Positions 24,592 to 36,253 of a DNA stretch of 64,000 nucleotides are shown here, piece after piece (position 1 is the stretch's first letter; each line of letters starts with the position of its first letter). The DNA comes from Didymodactylos carnosus. Its lineage: Eukaryota > Rotifera > Eurotatoria > Philodinida > Philodinidae. The notes beneath the pieces were generated by a model. It saw nothing but the letters and a program-made list of their open reading frames with translations, was not told the DNA's origin and searched no databases. Position numbers and translations under genes: made by a program. The stretch lies in NCBI GenBank assembly GCA_905250885.1, contig CAJNOQ010000082.1, positions 1 to 64,000 of the forward strand. The letters are read 5' to 3'.

Positions 24592-27500
24592 TAAACCGAC
24601 GGTCATATTAACATCAGATAGATTCGTGCTCAATTCATATAGATCTTAGGTTGAGATGAACACTGCATTAAATTTACAACACATGAAGCTAAAGTTAACC
24701 TCAAGCTAGATAACATTAACTTTCATCTTGATGCAAGTACCCGCTTCATAACTTTGACGTTTCATGCATGGGATTCTACCATCTTGTTTCGAGAGTATCG
24801 TTTTCGTTACCAATATACAAACAAATGTAAGTGAATATCTCAATGATTAACTTCTATTAATCACGTTATAGGTGTATACTGAAGGTCAAGTGTCAACTAG
24901 ATCATCTCTATGTGCCCAGAATTTTGTTTCTATTTTGATGGTACTGCATTAAAACATCAAATTTGTCTTTCAACTGAGTTAAAATACGAATTTTATTATG
25001 AATGGGAGTGAATTTTATCATAGCTTTTTTTTTATGATTTACATTTAGGGGATGCGTCATTTAACATTTAATCTGACTGTCGTTCATGTCGTTAAAAAAT
25101 GTGTCATACGATCTTATTAATCATCGTATCTCGCCTGATAGTCTCTCTATGTTACTCTTAATTATGTTGCCAGTGGTTATTAAAATAAAACCAATAATCT
25201 CTTTTCTCTCTGAGCTCATATTTGTCCCATATATTGACTAGTACTCACTCGCGTATGTTGTTTTATTCTTATTATCGTACGCAGTGTCTGATATTGGTAA
25301 CCTAAATGATTGACAACAATTTTTGATTTCTTTTTTTTTTGCTTTTTTCTTTGTCAAGAAAAGGTCATAGATTATTTGAATACTGGAGTACATGTCATCA
25401 TCGATTTTTCAGCATTATTAATCGAGATGTGAATGGTTTCGTGTAAATTAGAATGACCTTAGACTCGACATTTCACATGCTAAAAAAGGATCATATCAAT
25501 AGAAAATGATAAGCTTCTCGTTAGAAACAGATTTGCAAACAAAAAAAAAAAGAGCGTGTGTGAGAGAGAGAGAGAGAAAATGATTTTAACACTCATTATC
25601 TTAATTTCATCTCATTCTCTCTCTCTCTCGTTATGAACATCTAAAATCTTTTGTTCCAAAATATGAAATCTAGAATTACATTAGATTTTGTCCTTCAAAT
25701 TTTTTCTATTACATCGCATTTCAAAAAGAAAATGGTTCTATGTCTCTCCTTCGTAAGTAGAAGATTGTTACACTTACCCAAATTGGATCAATAATGTTGT
25801 TTCACGATTGCTGATTGTTACAGAGCGAAAATGAATAACGAAAAAGAAAAAAAAGAAGTGATTATATGTATTTATTGATTTGAAATTAAATTTGAGCAAA
25901 AGAAAATATATTCTTTTTACTGATTGTAGACTATATCTATGACAAATAAATAATTTTAACGTCTGATAAAATCACGAGAGAGAGAGAGAGAGAGAGAGTG
26001 AGAGTGAGAATGTATGTATATATATGACGCAATTGGATAAAACAAATAGAATTTATCATTAGTTTGTCTCCTTCTCTAAAAAAAAATTGAACAGAAGAAA
26101 AAGAAAGAAAAAAATACAATTTTTTTTCTTCTTTTCTATTTCTTCTGTTCTTGTGTTTTGAAGACTTATAGATCATATGAAAACTGAACAAATGTTATAA
26201 ACATGAGATAAGATCTAATATTTACACTTGAAATCAACTTTTATGAAAAAAATAAAAATGAAAAAATAACTGAACAAAAAATGTCACACAAACAAAATAA
26301 AAAAGAAGAAGAAAAATAGTAAACTAAGGGAATTTATCTTTATGTTCGGCATCTACTCAACATCACGCTATCAGGAAAGATGATTGATACATGACAAGAT
26401 TAGAGAAAAAAAATTCCATACAGTTTATCGACAAGAAGAAACTCTGATGTCTGTCTTCTCTTTCTTATACATGTGATCGATTAAAATTCGATACTTTTTG
26501 ACGAATCTATTACTTTTCATTCAGTTTTACATCGAATAACAAGTTTCATTTAGAATGTGATTAATGATAGTATCCGACATTTTCTCTACTCACTGTGAAA
26601 TGACTTTTTGTACGATTAAATCCCTCTTAGATATGAAGATCTTGAACGAAAGTAAATTGGTAGAGTATATAAACCCAATTGTAACGATTAGTGTGAATGA
26701 ATCTATCAATATTATTACATTATAAATGATCAAAATGTCATATTGCATCATATTAGATGAATTGCATTTGATATATCCAATAGTCAATTATAGTCTTTTT
26801 GTTCTTATGTATAAAGAAAAGAAAACACTTATTTACTTAAATTAATTGAAAAGAATAATTGTACAGCCGGTCGATCCATGACATTTTTCCTTTATTTAGA
26901 AAACTATCTGAATTAGAACGAAGAAAATTTTCATTGTCTGACTGATGGTCATTGTTTCTTGGAAAAGAAGAAGAAGAAGAAAAAGTAATAATAATAATAA
27001 TAATAAAAACTTGATCAAATTTTCACATAATTTGTTACTATTGATTTAAGTGAAAGACAATAATTATTCAGAATTTCTTTTTAACTGATAATCCCAATAG
27101 ACAATGTATGCCATCCTATAAATGATCATCACATTGACGAGAGAAGGAGAGAGTGTGTTAATTTATCTTGTGTCTTATTTTAATTATCGATATATAATCA
27201 TTTTAGATGATACACACACACACACACACAACTAGAGAGAGTGAGACTGTGCATGTTCACGGAAGAAGATGTTAATTTAATTGAATAAAACAGCATATTT
27301 TAGTTTCATGTAATTTCTTTAGATATTACATTGTCACCAACAAAAAGAAAAACTGTCTTTTTTGATTTGATGAACAGAAATTCATTGTGAAAGTTCAAAT
27401 ATATTCAACTATTTTTCACACGTATGTCAAAAAAATTGGATAAAATACCGGTTCAACTTTCAATCTATCATCTCTGATATAAATTCATAGACATCCAAGG

Positions 27501-28200
27501 CTACTTTTCTCTACCTCTAAGTATTCTTCATTTTCATTTCAAATATTTGTTCTTTCAACAACACATTGTATTGTCTTTTTCTATATTTACATAACGTGAT
27601 GTTGATTGAATATAATGAACGAACATATGATGACACTTTTTTTTCTTTTTTTTAGTATAGTACTTTTGTTTGTCAATTAGATCGGTACATTGTGACATAT
27701 GTACAATATAGTAGAGACTGATTTTATTCAAAGAACAAACATAACAATTAAGTGAAAAAAATTTTTTTTTAATTTATAATACACGTAGACATTTCCATGT
27801 TCTTCATTAATTTTTCATTTGACGTATAAATTGACTCATGCTGTGATGATGAAGATATGTGATAGTATTGATAAACGATACATGACGATAGAAGAGAATA
27901 AAAAATTGTCTACATTGAAGAATTCATTATTTTTCACATTTTATTTGATAATGAAATGAGAAAGAATCATAATTTTTAACTACCTATATGTACAGGAAAA
28001 ACGTGTAGTTTTGAAAAATGGTTTTCTAGAATGAATCAGATTCACATTTCAGATGTGTGTACATGTCTTGAAGAAGACAAAACGTGTGTCTACTGTACTT
28101 TTTTGAATGAAGTAAACCCACTGCTGTGAGAGATGTAGAGGAATTAGTCATCTCGATTCTTCTATGAATGTTAGAGTTGTGTGAATATGTAAAAGATTTA

Positions 28201-28993
28201 AAGTGCCACGCTGATTTTCGAATGTAAATTATATGAGTTTTTAGAACTCGATACACTGAGTACAATGACATAGAGCATTTTCTCCCATATGCCTTATTTG
28301 AAGAGGCAGATCGATTTTACTTTTTGGATGCGTCACTCCGACATACTTATTGGCTTCCAAAGACATTATAGTTTCAAGCGGTCGGATTTTTGCTATCGGA
28401 TGCGCCGCATACGACTGTATATTCTCAAATGTTAAACTAAAATAGAGTTTCCTCTGCATATTTCAGTATCACTAATATTGTGAATAGAAACCAAGGGGGA
28501 AACAGCTAATTGAAATCAGTCGAACATCACCCAAAATCAATTGATTTTCAGTGATTCTCTGTGATTTTCAGTCATTTCCGATGACTCTTCAGTTGGTGAA
28601 AAGCGATCAAAATCGGTGAAAATTGGGAAAATTCCAAAATCAGCTGTTTTTCCCTCTTGGTAGAAACACTTCTAGTGAAATATTTCAGCACTCTATACTC
28701 ACAATATTAGTGATATTGAAATATGCAAAGTAAAGACTCTCTATTTTAGTTTAACATTTGAGAATGTACAGTGGTATACGGCGCATCTGATGGCAAAAAT
28801 TCGACTGCTTGAAACTATAATACCTTTGAAGTCCAAGTCTCCCAATCAGTATGTCAGAGTATCTCTTCAAAAAGTAAAATTGATCTGGCTCATCAAATAA
28901 GGTCTATGAGGAAAAGTGCTTTATGTCATTGTAATCAGCGTATCGAGCTCTAAAAACTGGTATAATTCGCATTCGAAAATCAGTGTGACACTT
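28201..28993. repeat. Foldback element, about 790 bp
   Basis: Left arm 28201-28500 and right arm about 28690-28993 are reverse complements with moderate divergence. Examples are CTGATTTTCGAATG with CATTCGAAAATCAG at the ends, and CAAATGTTAAACTAAAATAG with CTATTTTAGTTTAACATTTG inside. The loop (about 28500-28690) is rich in short GATTTTCAGTGATT repeats. Confidence 0.8.
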
Positions 28994-30849
28994 GGGGACC
29001 TTTCCTCGATAGTTATTTATGTCTGGTACCTATTATGAACGAGAACCTGCTGCGTATAGATGTCAAACATATAAAATACCACTGACATTCTTCTTTTAAG
29101 CGGACACTATATTTCATAAATCATCCAGTAGATGTTGAAAATTTTGGTCAACAGAACGTGATGTCTTTCTTGTTATTATAATTAAATTGATCTACTGAAT
29201 CATGTCTTACATCATTGTTCAGATATATTTATTCGAATATTTCTCAAATCACTACTCATACTATGGCTTCCCGCTAGGTTTCTTTTTATTTTTTGTTGTA
29301 GAAGACAAATAATGATACAACAAGACGTTTTTCTTTTTTTTTTTGACCATGTCAATCATATTGCTGTTAATACCGGATGTTCAATATATTTTTCTCTTGA
29401 ACAAAATGGATAATTTTACTGTTTATATGAACAAACATTAGTTCAATTGTTTCTAACAGCATCATATCTTTTGATCTTTCAGCATAGACTGTATACACAT
29501 ATATATATATATTCAATATTTAGAAGACAATTCTTCTCTTATATATGTTTAAGAATTGTAAATCTCTGTACTATCAGTAAACCTTGATAAATATAATTGT
29601 TAGTTCTACAAACCGTATTAAAGTTACATCATCTAGCAAGCAATAAAGTAGATTTTCCTATGGACAGTCAATATCTTAATATAAGCCATTCTATACTGTT
29701 TGCTTTTATCTATACACAGTAAATGAAAACATGAAATATGATGGTCTAATAGCTTGGGGATATATGTCGTCTAGGCTGTTATTGTTGTTACTCTGAATGG
29801 GGCTTCTTTCTCTATAAATAATTCATTTAGTTTAATGGTCATTTTTATGAAAAGTGATATGGTTTTAACAATAAATCACTCTCTTTCTCTCTCTCTCTCT
29901 CTCTCTTTACCGTGTATATACACATGTCTATTTGTCACATTTGACTTTTACCACTATCCACTTTATCTTAACTCTTTCCTGAAGACATTTGTATTCATTT
30001 TGATATTTGATCGTACCTGTTGTTAGAAGAACATGTGTTTTTATGTTCTGCTTATAAATTGATCCTAATTAATCTCTTTTTTTTCTTTAACCACTGATAA
30101 TGAGACCCGCAGGTGACAAGAAAAAGAGAAGAGTAGGAAATATTTGATATTCAATATATGAGAAATGAGTGACACCCACTAATAATAATTAATAGGACAA
30201 TGCATTGCTTTATGATATCCACACAAAAAGAATATAGCAATAATTTGAATGTCGTTAAATATTAATGTTTAGTCAATTTCACTGGCATTGAGAGTTAAAA
30301 TTTACTTGAAATAGCCATAGGTCACACAGTGAAAAACAATATATATACTTTTCTCAGAGAATCTCTACTATAAAATATTTCACATCTACAGCAAAAAGAA
30401 TTACTAAAGTAGTTCTGGAAAGAATTCTATTATACTATATTCAATTTCTGTATGCGACGAACTATTCATATAAACGCCGAGCAATGAGCTTTCCTTCATG
30501 TGCGATGACGATATCCCTATACAACGGGTACTTCAGAAGAAATGAACGTCTGAGTATTTCGACTATAACTTTTTTTCCTTTAAGGATACAAAGTTATTTC
30601 TTCTTTTTAAAGGTTCGCCGTTTTATTCTCTACAAAGAGTATATTAAACAACTTTTTATATACACTAAAAATAAAGAAATATTGATGGAATACTGTGAAA
30701 TTTCAATCTTCATTACTTTCCAACTCAAAAAATGGCTTTTTAAGAGAGCCTTTGCTAGAAAACCGACCCGGTTCCGTGAGACTGTCAGAAGAAAAATTGT
30801 ATTTCTCAGCAAAAAAGATGCTATTATCGCAATTTTTTTATTGAGATAC

Positions 30850-31980
30850 TCGACCCATTCTTTTATAAGATACAGAAAGACCTACGAGCTCTGCGCTTTC
30901 ATCAAGTTAAAAAAACAGTTTTAGAGCAGCGATAAGCCCCGTTTTTCTAAATTTTCTCAGTTGTTATAAAACTTTAACCCAGTACTAATACGAAATTCAA
31001 GATCAGTACTGAACTTTCAATAGAATGGTATGCCAGACGAAAGGTGGTTTTTCTTGTGACGGTTTTCTAGAAAGCCCGTCAAAATCCTCAGGTGCGCATA
31101 AATATTGAATCCAAACTCATCTGAACTTCAGATATTATGGGTAATTTAGTATTTTTTCCCGTTCCTTACCCTAGCCAGATGGTAGGATTTTGACGGACTT
31201 TTTAGAAAACCGTCACAAGAAAAACCACCTGGTCAAAGTTGGTACATTGCGCCTTTTGTAGTGCTAGTCGAGTAGTGTGTGGGCTAACAAGATCTCGAAG
31301 AACTGATGTGTAGTTTTGGAGGGAGGAGGCCAGGAAGGGCTAAAGTAAGTCTCACGGCTACGCTTACCATGAAGAAGTAAAACGTGCTAGAGACTTCATT
31401 GTTGCGTCATACGAACAAACTTGGAAGCTGCTTTCATTTGAATATAAATAAAGTTATGTTTTGTTAGATTCTAAGCTCGTCCAGCACGCTATATAACGAG
31501 TGATATCTGCTAATGCAGATAAATTCCTCTAGTCAAAAATCCTTTCCGAATGTCAGTGCAGAAAATCTCATTTGCAGATAGAAATATGCAACTTCAGAAC
31601 GCTTGATAGTATTAGATAAGGTCAGATTTCGCTATTCTGGCATCCCTGAAAACGCTTCAGTTCAGAACTTATGGCCTAGGAAAAACCCTGTTAGGAATAA
31701 TCCATGGGACGACAGAGGTCCTTACATACCTTTGGTAGGACTATCGATTGCATATAGTCAAATCCTCCCGGCTTTAAGTCGTGTATAAAGTGGGCGGAGC
31801 TGAGCTGAAGTACCAATGTATGATACATTGTTCGATTCAAAATTTAATGCTGGTCCTGAATTTCGTAATAGTTTTGGGTTCAAGTTTTATAGCAACTGAG
31901 AAAATTTAGAAAAAAGGGACTTATCGCTGCTCTAAAACTGTTTTTTGATGAAATAGAAAACCCCGTAAGTCTAAAGAAAG
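30850..31980. repeat. Large foldback element, about 1.1 kb, with a nested inverted repeat
   Basis: ACAGTTTTAGAGCAGCGATA near 30917 is the reverse complement of TATCGCTGCTCTAAAACTGT near 31922. Pairing continues inward through TTCTAAATTTTCTCAGTTG and outward to about 30850 and 31980. The interior carries a second hairpin at 31043-31232. The 146-codon frame at 30484-30924 overlaps the left arm and shows no domain. Confidence 0.75.
31043..31232. repeat. Nested hairpin inside the 30850-31980 foldback
   Basis: GGTGGTTTTTCTTGTGACGG on the left mirrors CCGTCACAAGAAAAACCACC on the right. The adjacent TTTTCTAGAAAGCCCGTCAA and TTGACGG.. also pair. The 45-bp arms are nearly perfect, so this looks younger than the surrounding palindrome. 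Confidence 0.75.
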
Positions 31981-32435
31981 ATCGAATGAGGTGTGGGATA
32001 AGTATTTCTGAGCATTTTCGTTTATCACACATGTACGTTGGGAGTATGATGAATCAAAAACTTTTTTCGCTCGCTCCGAGTTACTTGACACCTCATTTGA
32101 TCGAGAATTCAATGGGGATTACAATGTTGTCAGTATCTTGGGAAAGAAAAATGGCCTATCAAGTGACAGAAACTTCCAGATTCTACTCAGTTCGGCTTAC
32201 TCTACAACATATGTAAAATCAGTCAAATCTGAGATACTTCTCCAGTCAACTTGCACCACTTTCTCAAAAATTTACTATTAAACATTGCAAACGAAAAACC
32301 TTTGCTCTAAATCCGTACGCAGAATAACAGCCCATTGGCTTTCTGCAGTATTCTGAGAATCAAAAATTTAGGACTGTCAACCATTCTTGAGTCATTTGTC
32401 TCTTATGGAGATTGAGGATATGAATACTTCATAGC

Positions 32436-32780
32436 TTAAAGCTGAGTTAGTAGAAATGCATACAGTTCAGTTTGTTCCAAAGTTTCTGTGGAAATCCCAT
32501 GAAGTCTGCACAAAAAATGAAATGATGAGATGGGTTTACATACCGCTAACTCATGTTGAGGTTGAAGAAGGCTGTGTTTCAAATCGGTAAATGTTGGACG
32601 TTGTTCTGCTGACGATGTAAAACATTTGTCAATGATAGAGCACATTCTAGCTGAGCAATTTGTTGGCGTTCTAAGTTTTTCTCCGCTAGTAATTCGTTGT
32701 CGCACTTCGTCATCAGAGTCAATGTGTGACCATAGTATAGACCCCTTTGTATATGCTTCCCACATATCCCAATATACCTA
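32436..32780 (-). pseudogene. Protein kinase C-lobe fragment (tyrosine-kinase-like)
   Basis: The frame gives the end of a kinase domain: MWEAYTKGSILWSHI (the WE.YT.G.PW region after the F helix), DDEVRQRITSGEKL, NCSARMCSIIDKC, then the subdomain XI motif RPTFTDLKHSL with its invariant arginine. These fit the tail of tyrosine-kinase-like domains. The ATP-binding lobe, HRD and DFG are absent. Just upstream on the minus strand the sequence turns into repeats of a CGATATATTGG-like motif. A possible acceptor precedes the exon (TAG just above 32778) and a possible donor GTATGT follows near 32544, so it may be an orphan exon of a lost or truncated gene. I call it a relic; a functional exon of a gene with distant exons cannot be excluded. 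Confidence 0.6.
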
Positions 32781-33115
32781 GATACAAGTAAAAAGAAAGT
32801 ATTGAGTATCGGGCAATCCAGGATAGCTAACCCAATACAGTAGTCGATATACCTAGATAACCCTATATTTTACTCGATATAGCTGGATGTTAGATTTACC
32901 ACATGTTCAAGTAAGAAATCTTGTGAAATATCTAGATATTTTGTTGTGATATTGGGCAATCCTACTATGAAGTCATCTAAATATATTGGGCATGGTATCT
33001 AATGCATCCCGATATCGTCTCAATATATTGGGATGCAAAAAAAGGCTGATGTAGGGAGCTACAGTCCCCGATATATTGGTCTGTTACAGACCAATATATT
33101 GACTTATGTATCGAT
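32770..33115. repeat. Degenerate repeats of ATATACCTAGAT / CGATATATTGGG units
   Basis: Variants of CCAATATACCTAGAT, TCGATATACCTAGATAAC, ATATATTGGGCATG, CAATATATTGGGATGC and CGATATATTGGTCTG recur in both orientations over 350 bp. One copy coincides with the start of the kinase fragment. The last two copies form a small palindrome around CTGTTACAG. Confidence 0.55.
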
Positions 33116-33149
33116 AGCATGGATGAAGGACGATTGTAGAAAGTTCGAT

Positions 33150-34402
33150 TATGTCGTATTATCAATTATTTAAAAATATTTGACAATATTGAACAATGTA
33201 TAAAATATATCAAATCTATTCAAATAGAAAAGATATTTTTTATTGTATCCGGTACGTTAGGAAAAGATATTATTCTTATCATTGTTGATGAATCACAAAT
33301 TGTGTTTATTTACATATTTTCTTTCAAAAAAGATGAACATGAGCTATGGTCTAAGAAATATAAAAGGTTCGCGGTGTATTTGTTGATAATCACGCATTAT
33401 TTGATCAATTAACTGATGATGTACGATTATTTGCACATCAGTTAGGAACAATAAATATCTTTAATGAACCAAATGTTAAAGAAACTTCCATTTAATGTTT
33501 AACGAATGAATAAGGAAAATTTATATGATTTCAATTAATTATTGAAGTATTATTCAGAATGCCAAAGAATATCAAAGCTAATAAGTGAATGTCAGTTACA
33601 ATATGAAAATAATGCTTTTGAACAAAAAAAAGTTGATGAATTTAATAAAAAGTTATTGCTTACATGACGCTATATTCGTTGGTATACACGAGACTGTTTT
33701 CTCTATCATTTATTAAATAAAGCATTTCGAACAGAAAATATTGATACCATATTTAAATATAGATTTTTCATTAGTGATATTTATAATCAATTAAAAGTAC
33801 TACATTCACAATATTTACAGACATTATCATCTCATGAATCAATTTTAACGGTTTATCGCGGTCAAATGATGTGAAATGAAGAATTACAAAAATTGATTAA
33901 TAATGTTGATACTCTTATTTCAATAAGTACATTTTTTTCTATAACTCGATCGTCAGAAGTGGCTAGTACATTTGCCGGTGATGTTATTATTGAAATTGAT
34001 CTCGATCAAAATATTGATACAAAGCCGTTTGCTGATATTTCAAATGAAAGTTATAGCAAAAACGAAAAGGAAGTTTTAATAGCTATAGGAACTGTCTTTC
34101 GTTTGGAATTTGTTGAAAACCTTTGCGACACATTATGGTATGTCAAACTGACATTGACTAGTGATCTTGATCGACATGTAAAAGAAATAATTGAGCACTA
34201 TAAACGGAAAATTGGTCATACATCTGATATAGGCACGTTAGGTAGATTTCTGGCTCGTATGGGAGAGTATGAGAGAGCCGATCGATATTATAATTTAGCA
34301 TTAAACGAGCTGGTAGATGTCGATAATAATTGTTATGATTCAAACGATCTTGAAAGGATGTTAGTCAGCTGTAAACAGACTACAGTGACTACAGTTAGAT
34401 AA
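33150..34402 (+). pseudogene. Fossil of a rotifer-type NAD:arginine ADP-ribosyltransferase with a TPR start
   Basis: This is a broken member of the ART family that is greatly expanded in bdelloids. Recognisable parts in order are an N-terminal region with FFIVSGTLGK, the RWYTRDCFLY segment, the conserved arginine block TVYRGQ, the serine motif STFFSIT, and the glutamate motif NEKEVLIAIGTVFRL typical of R-S-E arginine ADP-ribosyltransferases. A stretch resembling the first TPR unit follows (GTLGRFLARMGEYERADRYY). The last 169 codons are uninterrupted; upstream there are several breaks. It looks like an old, non-functional copy. The neighbouring kinase and membrane-protein relics suggest a graveyard of expanded families. 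Confidence 0.75.
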
Positions 34403-35728
34403 TCCTCTGGTTTTCCCAACTCTTTCTGTTCTTGCGTAACTCCTGCGCAACACTTGCATAACTGTTGTTCAACTTGTGTACTATATATAGCCGTTCACTT
34501 TATGCAAATAAAGAAGAGAAGTGAGTGAGTAGAACCTCACACTTGGAAAAAAAAGGCAGAGACAAAATAATAATGAGAAGAAAATAACCTGAGAACTTTG
34601 TACTAAGTCGCTAAATTGTAACAGGTTTCTTTTTACAATACTTGCGCAGAAAAAGGTTATCCGTTCTTCGATAGTCAAGAAAAGCTTTGAATAAAACAGT
34701 TTCTCTATCTTTACTCAACGCTAAACAGCTGCAAAACACCTATACTTCCCAGCGTGACTCTTGTTGGTCACCAGACCTTTGCCGACCTTCCTTGATTACC
34801 TCAGTTCAACTGCACTTTTTTCGTTAAACCATACCTTACAGTCGCCAGATGAAAGCATACCTCAAACCACGTTTAATAAAATATGAAATACGATATATAG
34901 ACGACGTAATCAGGCACAGAACAAAATTTTTCTGCTTTGATGGCACGTCGTTTGAAAAGAAGAAAGCAGCTAAGAGTGGAGACACAGTTGACAGCCAAAG
35001 CTCTGTACTGACAGAGAAGCAAGTTTATAACCAATTAAAGTAGTTTTATTTCTAAGATTTATTAAGTATACTTCTTAACTATACAGTATACCGTCGATCC
35101 TGGTGCTAGATTATTCAGTCATGCACGATAGGAATTGAACAGATCTTTTAAAAAAGCTAAATACATGTTTTGTTTTAGATTTCTTTCTACGGTTTAAATA
35201 TGGTTCTACATAGTAGGTGGATAAAAGAAAAATGTTATTTATCAGAGCGCTCCAAGTGATGGAAGGAAAATAATAAGCTACTCAAAAGTATTGCGACTCT
35301 TCATTCCAAAGGAAAAAGTTGTCGAAGTTTTCGGCACGGTATCAATTCGAACAAAACAGGTAGCTAAAGGGGCATTTTTCGTACATTTTGAGGTGTTGAA
35401 ATAAAGCTCAATACTTGTTTTCTTTACTTTTACAGGAAACACCAGAACCCGAATTAGATTCTTAAATAAGCTATACAATTTTTGATTTCTTCCGTACTTC
35501 ACTAGCAAAAAGGGACAAACAGTTGTGAGACATCAAGGGAATAATCTTTATTTTTGAAACATAATGTCATTCTAGCATGCGACTATAGGCATGTTACAAT
35601 TTGAACACAATCTCCGTCTGTTGTATGGTCCACATCAAATCATAATTGGATATAGTACGATCAGAACCACATCATAGAAAACACAATTTAAAACATGTGC
35701 TTTACTAAATGCCTCACAAAGGGTTACT
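34403..35728. other. No gene recognised
   Basis: Between the ADP-ribosyltransferase fossil and the membrane-protein fragment I see no domain. The 64-codon frame at 34849-35043 and the 76-codon minus frame at 35278-35508 match nothing I know. The stretch around 34470-34850 has a TATATATAG box and AATAAAG motifs and is faintly repeat-terminus-like, but this is not enough to call. Confidence 0.4.
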
Positions 35729-36217
35729 TTAACATGGCTTACTTTGTGGAGATGGCGATGTTGTATCTGTCGCTGCTCCTAGATCTTTTTTTCGTCTACG
35801 AAATGAAACGAGCGATGGTATTAATAACTTTAAAACAGTTGTAACTCCACCTAATAAGCCAATAATGGTGGTTATCGTATAGATTAACTCAGCTTGTTTC
35901 TGATATGTAAAAGTACATTCAATTAATTGACATGTAGAATAATATTGATCATGGAATATTTGATCATTCCATTGTTCAATCATTAATTGTTGAACAATTT
36001 CACCGATCGTTGTGCTCACTTTGTATTGACTTTCTAAAGATGAATTCATTATGGTTGCATTAAACGGATGTACTGATATATCATATAAATATGTACTGAT
36101 TGAATTCAAACAAAATTGATTAAAAAAACATTCAAGAGTAGATAAAAGTAATGACTCTATAATATAGCAACCACGATAAAAGTAATGACTCTATAATATA
36201 GCAACCACGATAAAAGT
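35729..36217 (-). pseudogene. C-terminal fragment of an unnamed rotifer-type membrane protein
   Basis: The frame reads a cysteine-bearing ectodomain piece (RGCYIIESLLL, LECFFNQFCLNSI, then QLMIEQWNDQIFHDQYY and CQLIECTFTYQ). One membrane segment follows, LIYTITTIIGLLGGVTTVLK, then a basic stop-transfer RRRKK and a short tail ending PSPQSKPC. I recall this C.FNQ.C / IEQWN / TYTY / GGL pattern from large bdelloid families but cannot name a function. The start is missing. A 34-bp tandem duplication lies in the first codons, and the upstream flank is the truncated SecA-like gene, so this is a 3' remnant of a gene. Confidence 0.55.
36141..36217. repeat. 34-bp tandem duplication at a gene-gene junction
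   Basis: Two identical 34-bp units (36141-36174 and 36175-36208), starting GATAAAAGTAATGACTC, are followed by 9 bp of a third copy. The unit length is not a multiple of three, so the duplication shifts the frame of the membrane-protein fragment it lies in. Confidence 0.9.
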
Positions 36218-36253
36218 GTGGAATGTTGAATAAAGTTGCTAGGTCTGCGTCAC

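Larger units (their letters stand above)
15541..32435. other. About 17 kb with no recognisable gene
   Basis: I read both strands and saw no conserved domain, no chain of exons and no long open frame. The sequence is very AT-rich, with many A/T homopolymers, and holds the microsatellites and foldback elements listed separately. It lies upstream of the adhesion-molecule start codon at 15540, so it may contain that gene's promoter and untranslated exons, but nothing in the sequence lets me place them. Confidence 0.55.

Noticed and set aside
30484-30924. 146-codon open frame on the plus strand
   Set aside because: It overlaps the left arm of a palindromic element, has no domain and has a biased Arg/Phe/Ile composition typical of AT-rich non-coding frames.
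34403-34860. Possible solo terminal repeat of a retroelement (TATATATAG box, AATAAAG motifs)
   Set aside because: No paired terminus, target duplication or coding remnant could be seen.
36141-36217. Short direct repeats as a possible CRISPR-like array
   Set aside because: The two units are directly adjacent with no spacers, in a eukaryotic gene fragment; a simple tandem duplication.
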